A DNA stretch of 64,000 nucleotides from JBDTSW01 sp963782605 (GTDB lineage: Bacteria; Actinomycetota; Thermoleophilia; Solirubrobacterales; 70-9): NCBI GenBank assembly GCA_963782605.1, contig CAWAKK010000005.1:489922-553921 (forward strand). Reading direction: 5' to 3'. Position 1 is the first letter of the stretch. Every line of letters begins with the position of its first letter. The notes beneath the pieces were generated by a model that was not told where the DNA came from, made no database searches, and worked only from the letters and a program-made list of their open reading frames with translations. Positions 54,478 to 63,270 of this stretch are shown here, one piece after another. The position numbers and the translations under genes are program-made.

Positions 54478-56472
54478 TTATCCGGCCAGCTTGATCCGCC
54501 GCAAAGTCAGCTCGCCGGCGGCCGACTCGATCGCGAAGAGGGCCGGATCGTTGTCGCCCGGGTGCAAAAGGCGCGGCGGCACCATTGCCGTGAACTCGAC
54601 GCCCGCGTCACCCTCATACGAGTAGGTCGTGGCGGCGACGCGCCCGTTCAAGGCCACGGCCAGCCGCCGCTTTGCGTCCAGCCCTTCCAGGGATCCTGCG
54701 ATGCGGACCGGCACGAACTCGGAGCTGGGGTCATATCGTCGCGCTGCGCCTCCGTCGTCGATCGTCGCCTCGGCGGCGGCGGGCTCGCCGCGCAGGCGCT
54801 CGACGGGCCGGCCGTCCAGCTGGCGGCTCGGGCCGATGTCATAGAGGCTGTCCTTGCCATCGCCGAACGAGTCGATCTGTCGCTCGAGCGCCGCCTCACG
54901 GGCCCTTGAGAACTCGGCGGCGGTCAGCTCGACGCTTCCGCCCGCGATGTTCTCCATCTCGACCCGCCGGTTGCGGGGCAGCTCGCCCAGCAGGGACTCT
55001 CCGTCGACTGGCCAGGGAACCTCGGCACCGAGTGCGTCGGCGATCGTGGGGAGCACGTCGACGGTTTTCGCCGGGCGATCGTCGATGTCGCCGTGGCGCT
55101 GGTGCGGAAGCTTCACCAGGAGCGGGACGGACAGGATGTCGGGGGCGTTGGTCGAGGTTGCGTCGCGGCGCTCGTCCCCGGCTCGAAACGAAACTCCGTG
55201 GTCCGCGGCGACGATGATCAGCGAGCGCTCGTAGAGCCCTGTCTCGCGCAGCCGCGCCAGCAGGGTCCCCAACAGCCGGTCGGTAAATCGCAGCTGCAGT
55301 AGGAACTGCTGCTCGTGCTGGAGGGTCAGCCAGGCGTCGTCTTCCCAGCGCTCTAGCCCTCCCAGGGAAGGTGCCTCGCCGACCGAGTCCGAGTAGCGCT
55401 CACCCGAGGGCAGGTAGTGCCAGGACTTATGCGGCAGCAGCACGTGCAAGAAGTGGAGGTCTGGCTGTCCGGCGGAGGCCTCGATCTCCTCGACGAAGAT
55501 CTCGAACTGTTCCCTGCGATTGAGGGCCCCGCTCTCCCGCGGACCCGGGATCCCGAGTCGCTCGGCGTCCGGCACCGAGGCGTGTCCCAGAATCGAGGGC
55601 ATCGTGGCCAGGATCGAGCCGAGGCCTCCCTCGTCGAGGCTCTTGGTCCCGCCTTCGCACAGGCTCTCGGGGCAGATGTTCGTCCAGGGCTCCGAGACGT
55701 GCATCCCGTGGCTCTCGCCCAGGAGGGTGAACACCGAGCGAGGGTGATCCGCCGCCGTGGGCAGGCTGTCCAGGTCGGCGTCGGCGCCAGTGACGAGCGT
55801 CGGGACCGCGAGCTCCGTGTCGCTCCGAGAGCTGGTCGCGTTGCGAAACCAGGTCGCGTCCTGCCCGAGGCTGGCGAAACTCGGGTAGCGAACGGCATCA
55901 AGCCGCCGCTCGGCGTTCATGAGCGCGAGACCGGGGAGCTCGTCGAAGACCACCATCACGACCGGGGCTCCCGCCCTAGGTTGGGGCACCGCATCGACCT
56001 CCTCGGCGCCGGCGAACACGAGCCCCGAGACAGGCGAGAGAAAGAGGACGAAGCCGAGCACGATGAACGGGAGCGGCGTTAGCGCGGAGACGAACGAACG
56101 AGCGCCGTCAAGGCGCGCGTATGCCCCCGCGGCGGCCACCCCGGCGATCAGCACGAGCGGCGCCTGGAGCTCGAGCGGGAGCTCCAGCGGATACAGGGTC
56201 TGCGAGAGGAGCAGCGTGACGAGCACGGCGATCAGCAGCAGCTGCACAACCCACCCCAGCCGAGGGCTCACCATCCCGGCCAGCAGGCTGACGAGCGCGA
56301 GCGCCGCGGGGGCCGCGAGCATGATGATCACGGCTACCGCGACCACATCGGCCCCGCTCGCGCCACGGCCGATGAAGAACTGGGCATCGGCGACCAGCAG
56401 GGTCGGCGCAGCGACCAGACCCGCCAGGACGAAGACGTGCATGGCATGAGTGGCTTGGCGCCGGGTAATCAC
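54478..56472 (-). CDS. Membrane sulfatase/alkaline-phosphatase-superfamily protein
   Basis: About 664 residues. Four or five hydrophobic helices (about 1-160) precede an external alkaline phosphatase-like domain. Recognisable pieces are VVMVVFDELPGL (metal Asp near 175), SDTELAVPTLVTG with the nucleophile-like Thr, HFLHVLLPHKSWHYLP and the metal motif IVAADHGVSF (about 450). The fold covers LTA synthase, phosphoethanolamine transferases and sulfatases. Start could be GTG 56472 or ATG 56442; the first 45 codons of the open frame are basic and excluded. Likely modifies an envelope polymer. Confidence 0.82.
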   Translation of the reverse strand: MITRRQATHAMHVFVLAGLVAAPTLLVADAQFFIGRGASGADVVAVAVIIMLAAPAALALVSLLAGMVSPRLGWVVQLLLIAVLVTLLLSQTLYPLELPLELQAPLVLIAGVAAAGAYARLDGARSFVSALTPLPFIVLGFVLFLSPVSGLVFAGAEEVDAVPQPRAGAPVVMVVFDELPGLALMNAERRLDAVRYPSFASLGQDATWFRNATSSRSDTELAVPTLVTGADADLDSLPTAADHPRSVFTLLGESHGMHVSEPWTNICPESLCEGGTKSLDEGGLGSILATMPSILGHASVPDAERLGIPGPRESGALNRREQFEIFVEEIEASAGQPDLHFLHVLLPHKSWHYLPSGERYSDSVGEAPSLGGLERWEDDAWLTLQHEQQFLLQLRFTDRLLGTLLARLRETGLYERSLIIVAADHGVSFRAGDERRDATSTNAPDILSVPLLVKLPHQRHGDIDDRPAKTVDVLPTIADALGAEVPWPVDGESLLGELPRNRRVEMENIAGGSVELTAAEFSRAREAALERQIDSFGDGKDSLYDIGPSRQLDGRPVERLRGEPAAAEATIDDGGAARRYDPSSEFVPVRIAGSLEGLDAKRRLAVALNGRVAATTYSYEGDAGVEFTAMVPPRLLHPGDNDPALFAIESAAGELTLRRIKLAG

Positions 56473-56513
56473 TCCCGTATAGGATTCCAGGCAAGCGATC
56501 GGAGGGAACGGGA

Positions 56514-56729
56514 GTGGAGTACGTGGCGCTGTTGGCCTATCTCGATCCGGGGAGCGGCAGCGTTCTGCTGCAGGCACTCTTGGGCGGCACCGCCGCGCTG
56601 GCCGTCACCTGGAAGCTGTGGTGGGGCAGGCTCTTGACCTTCCTGCGAATCCGCCGCCCGGAACCCGAGCCTGTCGCCGAGGGTGAGCGAGCGGGCGAGG
56701 AGCCGGGCTCGAGGTCGCGCGTTTCCTAA
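56514..56729 (+). CDS. Small single-helix membrane protein
   Basis: 71 residues. MEYVALLAYLDPGSGSVLLQ opens with the YLDPGSGS motif, which recurs in small actinobacterial membrane proteins next to sulfatase or glycan genes, and continues into a helix (ALLGGTAALAVTWKLWW). The C-terminus is charged. The GTG has GGAGG at 56501-56505. It is divergent from the sulfatase and overlaps or precedes the methyltransferase, so it could be a partner of either. Confidence 0.7.
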   Translation: MEYVALLAYLDPGSGSVLLQALLGGTAALAVTWKLWWGRLLTFLRIRRPEPEPVAEGERAGEEPGSRSRVS

Positions 56730-56745
56730 GGCGCCTCACGCAGGC

Positions 56746-58146
56746 TTGCGCTCACGACCTCCGGCCGATCCGGGTTCGTTCAGGGACCCCGACAGCCGGG
56801 TCTTCTACGAGGACGGCGAGGTGCTCCGCGCGCTCAGCGCGCGCGGCCTCGAGGACTTCGAGCGCCTCGCCGAGACCGATTTCTTCGCCCGGATGCAGGC
56901 GGAGGGCAAGCTCGTCGCCACTGAACGCCTCGACGATCCCCCCGACCTCCGAGTTGGCGGTGATACCCCGGCGTCGGCGGTGCTTCGCCACGAGCGTGTC
57001 CCCTTCGTCTCGTATCCGTATGAGTGGTCGTTTTCGATGCTGCGCGATGCAGCCTTGCTTCAGCTCGAGCTCCTGCGCGCCGCGCTCGCCGAGGACATGG
57101 TTCTCAAGGACGCCTCCCCGTACAACGTGCAGTGGCGCGGGGCCCGCCCAGTGTTCATCGACGTCGGCTCGTTTGAGCGCCTGGCCGAGGGCGAGCCATG
57201 GGTGGGGTACCGCCAGTTCTGCGCCTTGGCTCTTTATCCGCTCATGCTTCAGGGGTATGCGGGCCTGCCGTTTCAGCCCTGGCTGCGCGGCTCCCTTGAG
57301 GGCATCACGCCGGCGCAGGCGCGTGCGGTCCTGCGCGGGCGCAACCTGCTTCGCCGGGGTGTGTTCAGCCACGTTGCGGTACACGCTCGCCTCGAGGGGC
57401 GCGAGTCCGATCACGACACGCGCTCGGAGCTCCGCCGCGCCGGTTTTCGCAAGGAGCTGATCGAGGCCAACGCGCGCAAGCTCGAGCGGCTCGTGCGGCG
57501 CCTTCGCTGGAGAGCGGCGGAAACGGCTTGGTCGGACTACGGCGAGCGCACGCACTACGAGCCCGACGAGCTAGAGCAAAAGGACGCCTTCGTTCGCGAT
57601 GCCTGCGTGTCGGCAAGCCCCGGACTCGCTTGGGACCTCGGTTGCAACGACGGGCGCTACTCACGAATCGCCGCCGAGGAGGGTGCTTACGTGGTGGCGG
57701 TTGATGGCGATCACGCCAGCTCAGATCTGCTCTTTCAGAATCTGCGGGCGGCGGGCGAGGAGCGCATCCTGCCCCTGGTCATGGACCTCGGGGACCCGTC
57801 ACCTGCTCGGGGCTGGCGCGGTCGTGAGCGGGCCGCGCTGGAGGAGCGAGGCCGTCCCGATCTGGTCCTCTGCCTGGCTCTCGTGCACCACCTCTCGATC
57901 GGAGCGAACGTGCCGCTGGGCGAGGTCATCGACTGGCTGGCGAGCCTCGGAGGAGTGCTGGTGATCGAGTTCGCCGATCGCACCGATCCGATGGTTAAAC
58001 GCCTATTGGCGCGCAAGCGAGACGACGCCAACCCCGACTATCGCGTCGATCTCTTCGAGCAAGCGTTGGCCGCGCGCTTCGAGATCGAACTTCGTCAGCC
58101 GCTCGCCTCCGGCCTTCGCACGCTTTACCAGGCCCACCCGCGCTGA
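56746..58146 (+). CDS. Two-domain protein: kinase-like N-terminus fused to SAM methyltransferase
   Basis: About 466 residues. Residues about 20-250 carry VLKDASPYNVQWRGARPVF and FIDVGSFE: the D-x4-N pair (Asp122, Asn127) and the Asp139-x-Gly match the catalytic loop and DFG-like site of aminoglycoside-phosphotransferase folds. The C-terminal half has methyltransferase motif I (AWDLGCNDGRYSR, near 292) and motif II (VVAVDGDHAS). A VHHLS motif follows. TTG 56746 is the first start after the upstream gene's stop; GTG 56683 would add an Arg-rich, unlikely leader. Probably acts on a polysaccharide or lipid carrier, by context. Confidence 0.8.
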   Translation: MRSRPPADPGSFRDPDSRVFYEDGEVLRALSARGLEDFERLAETDFFARMQAEGKLVATERLDDPPDLRVGGDTPASAVLRHERVPFVSYPYEWSFSMLRDAALLQLELLRAALAEDMVLKDASPYNVQWRGARPVFIDVGSFERLAEGEPWVGYRQFCALALYPLMLQGYAGLPFQPWLRGSLEGITPAQARAVLRGRNLLRRGVFSHVAVHARLEGRESDHDTRSELRRAGFRKELIEANARKLERLVRRLRWRAAETAWSDYGERTHYEPDELEQKDAFVRDACVSASPGLAWDLGCNDGRYSRIAAEEGAYVVAVDGDHASSDLLFQNLRAAGEERILPLVMDLGDPSPARGWRGRERAALEERGRPDLVLCLALVHHLSIGANVPLGEVIDWLASLGGVLVIEFADRTDPMVKRLLARKRDDANPDYRVDLFEQALAARFEIELRQPLASGLRTLYQAHPR

Positions 58147-58185
58147 GGAGGTGGCTCGGAGACGTCGTGAGGACGTCGCAGATCG

Positions 58186-58608
58186 CTAGGGAGCGCTCGA
58201 GATCGTCTCCACGAGCTGGCCGACATCATCGTCCTCGACCGCGCCGGCCAGGTCGGCGATGCTGACCACGCCGACCAGGTCATGGCCGTCGATCACCGGA
58301 AGCCGGCGGACCTTGTGCTCGGACATGGTCGAGAGCGCACCTGACACGGAGTCGTCGGCCCCGATCGTCACGACCTCCTCGCCGCCGAGCTCGATCGCCT
58401 TCGTGGACTCCGGGTCCTTGCCGGCGGCCAGGACCTCGACCACGATGTCGCGGTCGGTGAGCATCCCCTTCAACCGGTCGTCCTCGCCGCAGATCGGCAT
58501 CGAGCCGACATCGAGCTCGGAGAGGCGCTTGGCCGCGTCTGCCACCGAGTCGTTCTCGCCGATGCACTCAACGCCGCCCGTCATTACGTCCTTGGCTGTC
58601 TTCGCCAT
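58186..58608 (-). CDS. CBS domain protein
   Basis: 140 residues made of two CBS motifs. DVMTGGVECIGENDSVADAA starts the first, and EEVVTIGADDSVSGALSTM the second, with LPVIDGHDLVGVVSIADL closing the pair. Stand-alone CBS pairs sense adenine nucleotides and partner with other proteins. Convergent with the methyltransferase, 39 bases apart. No partner gene is obvious. Confidence 0.88.
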   Translation of the reverse strand: MAKTAKDVMTGGVECIGENDSVADAAKRLSELDVGSMPICGEDDRLKGMLTDRDIVVEVLAAGKDPESTKAIELGGEEVVTIGADDSVSGALSTMSEHKVRRLPVIDGHDLVGVVSIADLAGAVEDDDVGQLVETISSAP

Positions 58609-58752
58609 TGCGTTACCTCCAAATCGTTGCGACGCACGGGCTACCCCTGGAGAGCTCGCGGAAACCGAGGGAGATTCGCTCTCTCATCCTCGGTCGTTTT
58701 CGGGCGAGATCGGGGTAGTAGCGAGCGAGGTAGACCGAGAAAGGAGCGTTGG

Positions 58753-58959
58753 ATGGCCAAGGATCACGGCTCGAGCGTGAAGGACGACAAGCAGTACGAG
58801 GGCCTTCGCAAGAAGGGAATGAGCAAGCAGCGCGCCGCGTCGATTGCCAACTCACCGGACGCCTCTAAGAAGGGCGGAAAAAAGAGTGGCAAGGGAAGCG
58901 GTGGCTCGAAGTCCCAGAAGCGGGCTGCGGGTCGCGAGGGCGGCAAGAAGTCGAGCTGA
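58753..58959 (+). CDS. Small Lys/Gly-rich basic protein (DUF7218-like)
   Basis: 68 residues. MAKDHGSSVKDDKQYEGLRKKGMSK is followed by RAASIANS and a Lys/Gly/Ser tail, as in the small stress-associated proteins called DUF7218. It may bind nucleic acid. The ATG at 58753 is fixed by AAGGAG at 58741-58746. Function unknown; it stands apart from its neighbours. Confidence 0.75.
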   Translation: MAKDHGSSVKDDKQYEGLRKKGMSKQRAASIANSPDASKKGGKKSGKGSGGSKSQKRAAGREGGKKSS

Positions 58960-59030
58960 GGGAACGTTCGTCGATCGTCGTCGCGGACGTGCGACAGCAC
59001 CTCGTCTAGCGAGGGCTGCGTCGACCGCCG

Positions 59031-61199
59031 CTAGTTGACCCTGAAGTTCGCCCTGGCCGGGGTGTCGTCGAAGTTGTTGCTCGGGTCGATCCCGCGGACA
59101 CGGAATACGTGGGCGCCCACCCCGACGGTCCTCGTCACCGGGGAGGTGCACGGAGCGAATACCTCCGAATCCATCCTGCAGCGGAAGGTCGAGCTCGGCT
59201 CGGTCGCCGTGAACGCGAAGGTCACCGTGCGATTCGTCGTCGTCGCCGGTGGCTGCTGCGTGAAGAGCGTGTTGGGCGGCGTCGAATCCTCCGTGTAGGG
59301 GAATGGGGCGGAGCAGGCGGAGGGGTTGCCCTGAGCTGTCGCGGTCACCCTGAGGTTGGTCGTCTGATCGGGGGGGACCACGGCGGTGACGCCAACCGCA
59401 CCGTTGAAGGCCGCGGCTGTGCCCGAGCCCAGGACCGGGCCCGAGCAGCCGGAATCGCCGTAGACCCTGACGGTCGAGCCGGCCGCCGCTCCGACTCCCT
59501 TGACCTCCGGATCGTTGATCTTCGAGGGCGAGTCGGGGTCGGTGTCGGTGATCGTCGGCGCCGGGGGACCGGATGCGCCCGCCTCGATCCGCACCATCTC
59601 CGCCACGGATGGCACGCCGTCCGCACCGATCACGAACAGCATGTAGACCCCGGGTGGCGCGACGTTCGGGTTCGACGGGGCATTGGCAGTGATGGTGCTG
59701 CCGCTTGCGGTGAATTCGAGCGGCACGTAGCGCTGCTCCATGTTCACCGAGTGCGTTACGGCCCCCAGCCGCACCATCGCGACCTTGCTGATCGAGCCGG
59801 CGCCTGGCGTTCCCACCGGGAAGGCCTGTCCGTAGGACACCACTCCCGGCGCGGAGGTGACCTGAGGTCTTGGCGCGAGCTCGCCGGAGCCATCGTCCCT
59901 GAACAGGTAGGGCGGAGTGAACACCTCGGCGTTCTTCGCCAGATATCCGACCTGCTCGCAGGTTCCACAGACGCCGCCGCCCGCGCTGAGCACGCGGCCG
60001 TCGGGCAGGAGCAGCGCTGTGGAGTGGTACTGGCGCGTCACCTGCATCGGCGCCAGGGTCGTCCACAGGCCGGTCGCGGGATCCCACAGCTCGGCGGGGT
60101 AAACGCCCGCGTTCATGTCCACGTGGAAGGCGCCGGATGAGTTGCCGCCGGTGGCGAGCACGGTGCCGTCAGCGAGCACGGTGAGGTTGTGCTGGCGGCG
60201 CCCGTAGGCCATGCTCGCGGTGGGCGAAATCTGCGGCGTCGACCCGTTGATGTCGATGACCACCGCGCTCGGGGTGGAGGGACCGCCTCCGGCGACGAGG
60301 ATCTTGCCGACGTCGTAGAGCGCATGACCGCCGTAGCTACGGGCCACGGCATCGCGGTCCCCTAGGTTCTTCCATGAGCCCGAGCCGGTTGGATCGAGCC
60401 TTCGCATGGGCTTCGTCGGACCTGAGTTGAAGACCCTCCCGTCGGGTGCGAGGTCCATCCACGGATACAGCGGCAGATCCTTGGACGCGCCCGTGAGCGA
60501 GCGCAGGGCCCCGTCGGTCGCACGCACCTCCGGAGATTCGGCCCGGCCCTCCACGCCGTCGGTGATCAGCATCTCTCCGTTGCGAAGCGGGGTCACGCTC
60601 GGATACCAGCGCGCCTCGACCATGTCGTCGCCCTGGTCCCACGTGTTGGTCTCGGAGTCGAAGGTGTACGTGTTCTTGAGTCCGACCTGCCCCGCGTCCA
60701 GGTTTCCGCCCGCGGTGAACAGGGTGCCGTCCATCAGATGGCCGAGGCCGCTGCAGAAGATGTTGAAGCCCATCAGCCACGCCGATGTGTGGACCCCGGT
60801 GTCGGGATCCCACACGGTGGCCCGGGTCTGGTTGTGGTCTTCGTAATGGCCCGGGTGTAGGTCGCCCACGTTGTCGTAGGCCAGGACCTTTCCGTTCTCG
60901 AGCAGCGCCACGTGGATCCCGACCACGGGCCAGTCGAGGACGGGACCCCACTCGCCGATCTCGGACGCGTCGCCTGCCGCCGCTGCAGCTGCCAGCTCGA
61001 CGTCGGACTCCGTGGCCGCCGCGGTCTGCCGCTCGAGGCGCCTCTCCTCGGCGGGCGTGTGGACGACGGCGTCCTCCTGCATGTGGTCCGCCGCCGTCTT
61101 CGGGACAGCGGGATGCGCGACCGCGCTCCCGGGGACGGCGCCGGCCAGGATCGCGGTCGCCACGACCAAGAGGATGGATAGCCCGCTGCGCCCCCCCAT
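59031..61199 (-). CDS. Secreted copper-radical oxidase (galactose/glyoxal-oxidase-like)
   Basis: 722 residues. Signal peptide about 1-28, then a kelch beta-propeller (about 80-430), a DUF1929 domain (about 440-545) and Ig-like domains (about 550-722). The active site is intact: Cys149 (NIFCSGLGH) for the Tyr-Cys cofactor, Tyr199 (ARWYPS), Tyr391 and His392 (RQYHS), and His483 (VTHSVN). Such enzymes oxidise primary alcohols or aldehydes with oxygen and give hydrogen peroxide; substrate is unknown. It is isolated: 243 bases upstream hold no gene. Confidence 0.9.
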   Translation of the reverse strand: MGGRSGLSILLVVATAILAGAVPGSAVAHPAVPKTAADHMQEDAVVHTPAEERRLERQTAAATESDVELAAAAAAGDASEIGEWGPVLDWPVVGIHVALLENGKVLAYDNVGDLHPGHYEDHNQTRATVWDPDTGVHTSAWLMGFNIFCSGLGHLMDGTLFTAGGNLDAGQVGLKNTYTFDSETNTWDQGDDMVEARWYPSVTPLRNGEMLITDGVEGRAESPEVRATDGALRSLTGASKDLPLYPWMDLAPDGRVFNSGPTKPMRRLDPTGSGSWKNLGDRDAVARSYGGHALYDVGKILVAGGGPSTPSAVVIDINGSTPQISPTASMAYGRRQHNLTVLADGTVLATGGNSSGAFHVDMNAGVYPAELWDPATGLWTTLAPMQVTRQYHSTALLLPDGRVLSAGGGVCGTCEQVGYLAKNAEVFTPPYLFRDDGSGELAPRPQVTSAPGVVSYGQAFPVGTPGAGSISKVAMVRLGAVTHSVNMEQRYVPLEFTASGSTITANAPSNPNVAPPGVYMLFVIGADGVPSVAEMVRIEAGASGPPAPTITDTDPDSPSKINDPEVKGVGAAAGSTVRVYGDSGCSGPVLGSGTAAAFNGAVGVTAVVPPDQTTNLRVTATAQGNPSACSAPFPYTEDSTPPNTLFTQQPPATTTNRTVTFAFTATEPSSTFRCRMDSEVFAPCTSPVTRTVGVGAHVFRVRGIDPSNNFDDTPARANFRVN

Positions 61200-61442
61200 C
61201 GTGGCCTACGTCACGAGCGATCCGGGCACGCCAAAGCCCAGCGTCCTACGTCGTACATCCCCTATAAAGCCCCCCACAAGGCTCGCAGTCTACAGCTGAA
61301 GCTGAGGCACGCAAGCGGGCTTACCTGGAACCATTAGGGGAACTACCGCTGACTTGCCCGGGCTGGAGCAACGGACTGCGGGCACGGGTAGGCAGGGATC
61401 GCAGCGAGCGATGAGCGGCATTGCGCAGGGTGATCTGTGGCG

Positions 61443-62651
61443 TCACGGCGCAGCTGGATTCGAGTCACGCTGCCTGTAATGCCTCCGGGCCCCCTTCAGC
61501 ATCATCGCGAGCTCCGCAAGCAGCGGCAGTGGGTCGTCGCGGTTCCAAACGGCGTTGCCCGCTCCGAGCCAGGCTCGAACCGGTAGCCCGGGATCGCCAC
61601 CCTTGCCGCGCGAGCGCCACCACGCGCGCGCGTCGGGCACCGGGTAGACCCAGCGCACCCCGACCCGGTAGCGCTCTGAGGGTGGCGGTTCGCCCCCGGC
61701 GGCGTCGCGGTAGGCGAGGAGCGCCAGGTCGAGGCCGGCGGCGGCTGCGATGCCGAGCTGCCACCACGGGCGCGCGTTTACCTCGAGGATCTTCGCGACC
61801 CCGTCGCGCTCGTCGCGCTTTAGCTCGGCGTCGAAGAGGCCGGTGAAGCCGATCCCGGCGAAAAGCCGCTCGACCGCGGTGACCGCATCGGCGGCGTCCT
61901 CGAGCATGATCGTCTCCGAGAGGGTGCTGTTGCCGAACCCCGGCGGGAACATCCGCAGACGCCGGTACACGAGGCAGGCGCGCAGGGTCCCGGCGCGATC
62001 GACGTAGCCGTTGACGAAGACGTGGGCGTCCGGCGGCCCGGGGACGAACTCCTGTACGACCACCTCGAGCCCCTCGGCGGCGAGCTCGGCGAGCATCGCG
62101 GCGGCCTCGGCCCGATCGCTGGGGCGAAGCCCCTTGACGCCGTAGCGCGCCTGAAACGCCTGTGAGTCGACCGGCTTTAAGAACGAGCCGCCGAGTTCCT
62201 CGTCGGAGAGCGCGGCCAGGTCCGCCGCCGTTCGCGCTCGCAGGGTCCGCGGGGCCGGGACGCCGAACTCGGCGACGGCGTCGGCGAAGCGCGCCTTGTC
62301 GACGAGGCGCTCGAGCGCGGCGTTCCGCGGCGACACCGGGACGTGGGCGGCAGTGACCGCGGCCGGCAGGGCGGCCATCGTCGTCGCCCAGCGATCGGAG
62401 CACGGGTAAAGGACGCTGCGTTCGTAGGGGAGGCCGCCAAGCCAGGCCGCGAGCTCGCCGCTGGTGCTCCCCTCGGGCGGTGCGCCGTGGAGCGGTCGAT
62501 GCCACCGCGAGCCGCGGACCAGCGGATGGGCGGGCTGCGCCACCAACACCGTCACGCCGGCGCGCCCGAGCGCCCGCACGGCCGCGAGGCCCGTGACATC
62601 GCCGCCGAACACGATGGCGGGAATCGGTGGGCTATCGCCGGTCACGGGCAT
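61443..62651 (-). CDS. ATP-grasp-domain protein (carboxylate-amine ligase-like)
   Basis: 402 residues from the ATG at 62651. An N-terminal pre-ATP-grasp domain starts with VFGGDVTGLAAVRALGRAG and includes SRWHRPLHG. The ATP-grasp core follows: FLKPVDSQAFQARYG (about 139-153), VVVQEFVPGPPDAHVFVNGY and the metal-binding LFDAELKRDERDGVAKILEVNARPWW (residues in two blocks, Glu/Asn near 280). Members ligate a carboxylate to an amine, peptide or nucleotide. The protein starts 17 bases after a 42-residue reading frame on the same strand. Substrate unknown. Confidence 0.88.
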   Translation of the reverse strand: MPVTGDSPPIPAIVFGGDVTGLAAVRALGRAGVTVLVAQPAHPLVRGSRWHRPLHGAPPEGSTSGELAAWLGGLPYERSVLYPCSDRWATTMAALPAAVTAAHVPVSPRNAALERLVDKARFADAVAEFGVPAPRTLRARTAADLAALSDEELGGSFLKPVDSQAFQARYGVKGLRPSDRAEAAAMLAELAAEGLEVVVQEFVPGPPDAHVFVNGYVDRAGTLRACLVYRRLRMFPPGFGNSTLSETIMLEDAADAVTAVERLFAGIGFTGLFDAELKRDERDGVAKILEVNARPWWQLGIAAAAGLDLALLAYRDAAGGEPPPSERYRVGVRWVYPVPDARAWWRSRGKGGDPGLPVRAWLGAGNAVWNRDDPLPLLAELAMMLKGARRHYRQRDSNPAAP

Positions 62652-62668
62652 TTCCTCTGAGGGAGATC

Positions 62669-62797
62669 TCAGGCCCGGACAAAGGGCCGCTTGTCGCCGA
62701 GTTTGCGGCGGCCGAGCTCGACTGTGCAGTGGGGCAGGCCGGGGCGATGCAGCGTTTTCGCGACCGGGTCCCCGGCGATGGCGTTCTCCTCGGTCAC
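62669..62797 (-). CDS. Candidate 42-residue protein upstream of the ATP-grasp gene
   Basis: GTG start at 62797, TGA at 62669-62671. 37 of the 42 sense codons end in G or C, matching the coding bias of real genes here and exceeding the overlapping plus-strand frame. The start TEENAIAGDPVAKTLHRPGL and one Cys in PHCTVEL are the main features. A TACGGT hexamer lies 7 bases before the GTG. It ends 17 bases before the ATP-grasp start, so the two are likely one transcript. No family is recognised. Confidence 0.5.
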   Translation of the reverse strand: MTEENAIAGDPVAKTLHRPGLPHCTVELGRRKLGDKRPFVRA

Positions 62798-62804
62798 GAC
62801 GGCA

Positions 62805-62831
62805 ACCGTAACCCAGGCCCGCTTCTGACAA
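62805..62831 (-). promoter_or_regulatory. Promoter candidate for the small-ORF/ATP-grasp unit
   Basis: On the minus strand, -35 TTGTCA (62831-62826) and -10 TACGGT (62810-62805) are 15 bases apart, and the GTG follows 7 bases later. The spacer is slightly short, but both hexamers are good. Leaderless layout. Confidence 0.4.
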
Positions 62832-62979
62832 CGCCGATGCGACTCGCCCCCGCTTTGAGGCCGCTGCCGCGCACGTGAGGGTTCATCGTGTCGTCGCGAG
62901 ACGGTTCGGACCTGGAATCGAGCCCCGTTACCGGCTGCGCGTGGTGTCCCGCTACCTCGGTACCTAAGACGACCGCGAC

Positions 62980-63270
62980 TTACTCGCCGCGACTGGGGCC
63001 CTCGGGACTCGCGGGCAATGGCTTCCCCTCGCGGCCCTCAGACGCCCCAACGGCCCCGCTCGGCTCAGTGGCCGATCGACTGCGATGCCGCCCGCTCGTG
63101 CTGGCGCTGGAATCCCGAGTCCGGCGCAGTGCTGCAACTACGAGGAAGGCGCCGCCGACCACGACCGCGATCAACACCGCGAAGAGCGGCGATGCCGCGA
63201 AGGAAAGCGCGATCAGCCCCCCGAACACGATCACGCCGACGAGAACGAACGAGAACCAGTTGCCCCACAT
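62980..63270 (-). CDS. Small two-helix membrane protein
   Basis: 96 residues. Two hydrophobic helices (FSFVLVGVIVFGGLIALSFA and LFAVLIAVVVGGAFLVVAAL) end at RRTRD. The remaining 45 residues are Ser/Gly/Arg-rich and probably disordered in the cytoplasm. ATG start at 63270. Function unknown. Confidence 0.6.
   Translation of the reverse strand: MWGNWFSFVLVGVIVFGGLIALSFAASPLFAVLIAVVVGGAFLVVAALRRTRDSSASTSGRHRSRSATEPSGAVGASEGREGKPLPASPEGPSRGE

Noticed and set aside
61200..61442. 243-base region upstream of the oxidase as a riboswitch leader
   Set aside because: I looked for known riboswitch cores such as c-di-GMP and cobalamin and saw none, and no long stem is conserved by eye.
62627..62878. Plus-strand frame of 83 residues opposite the small ORF
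   Set aside because: Third-position GC is lower than in the minus-strand frame and there is no ribosome site or family feature.
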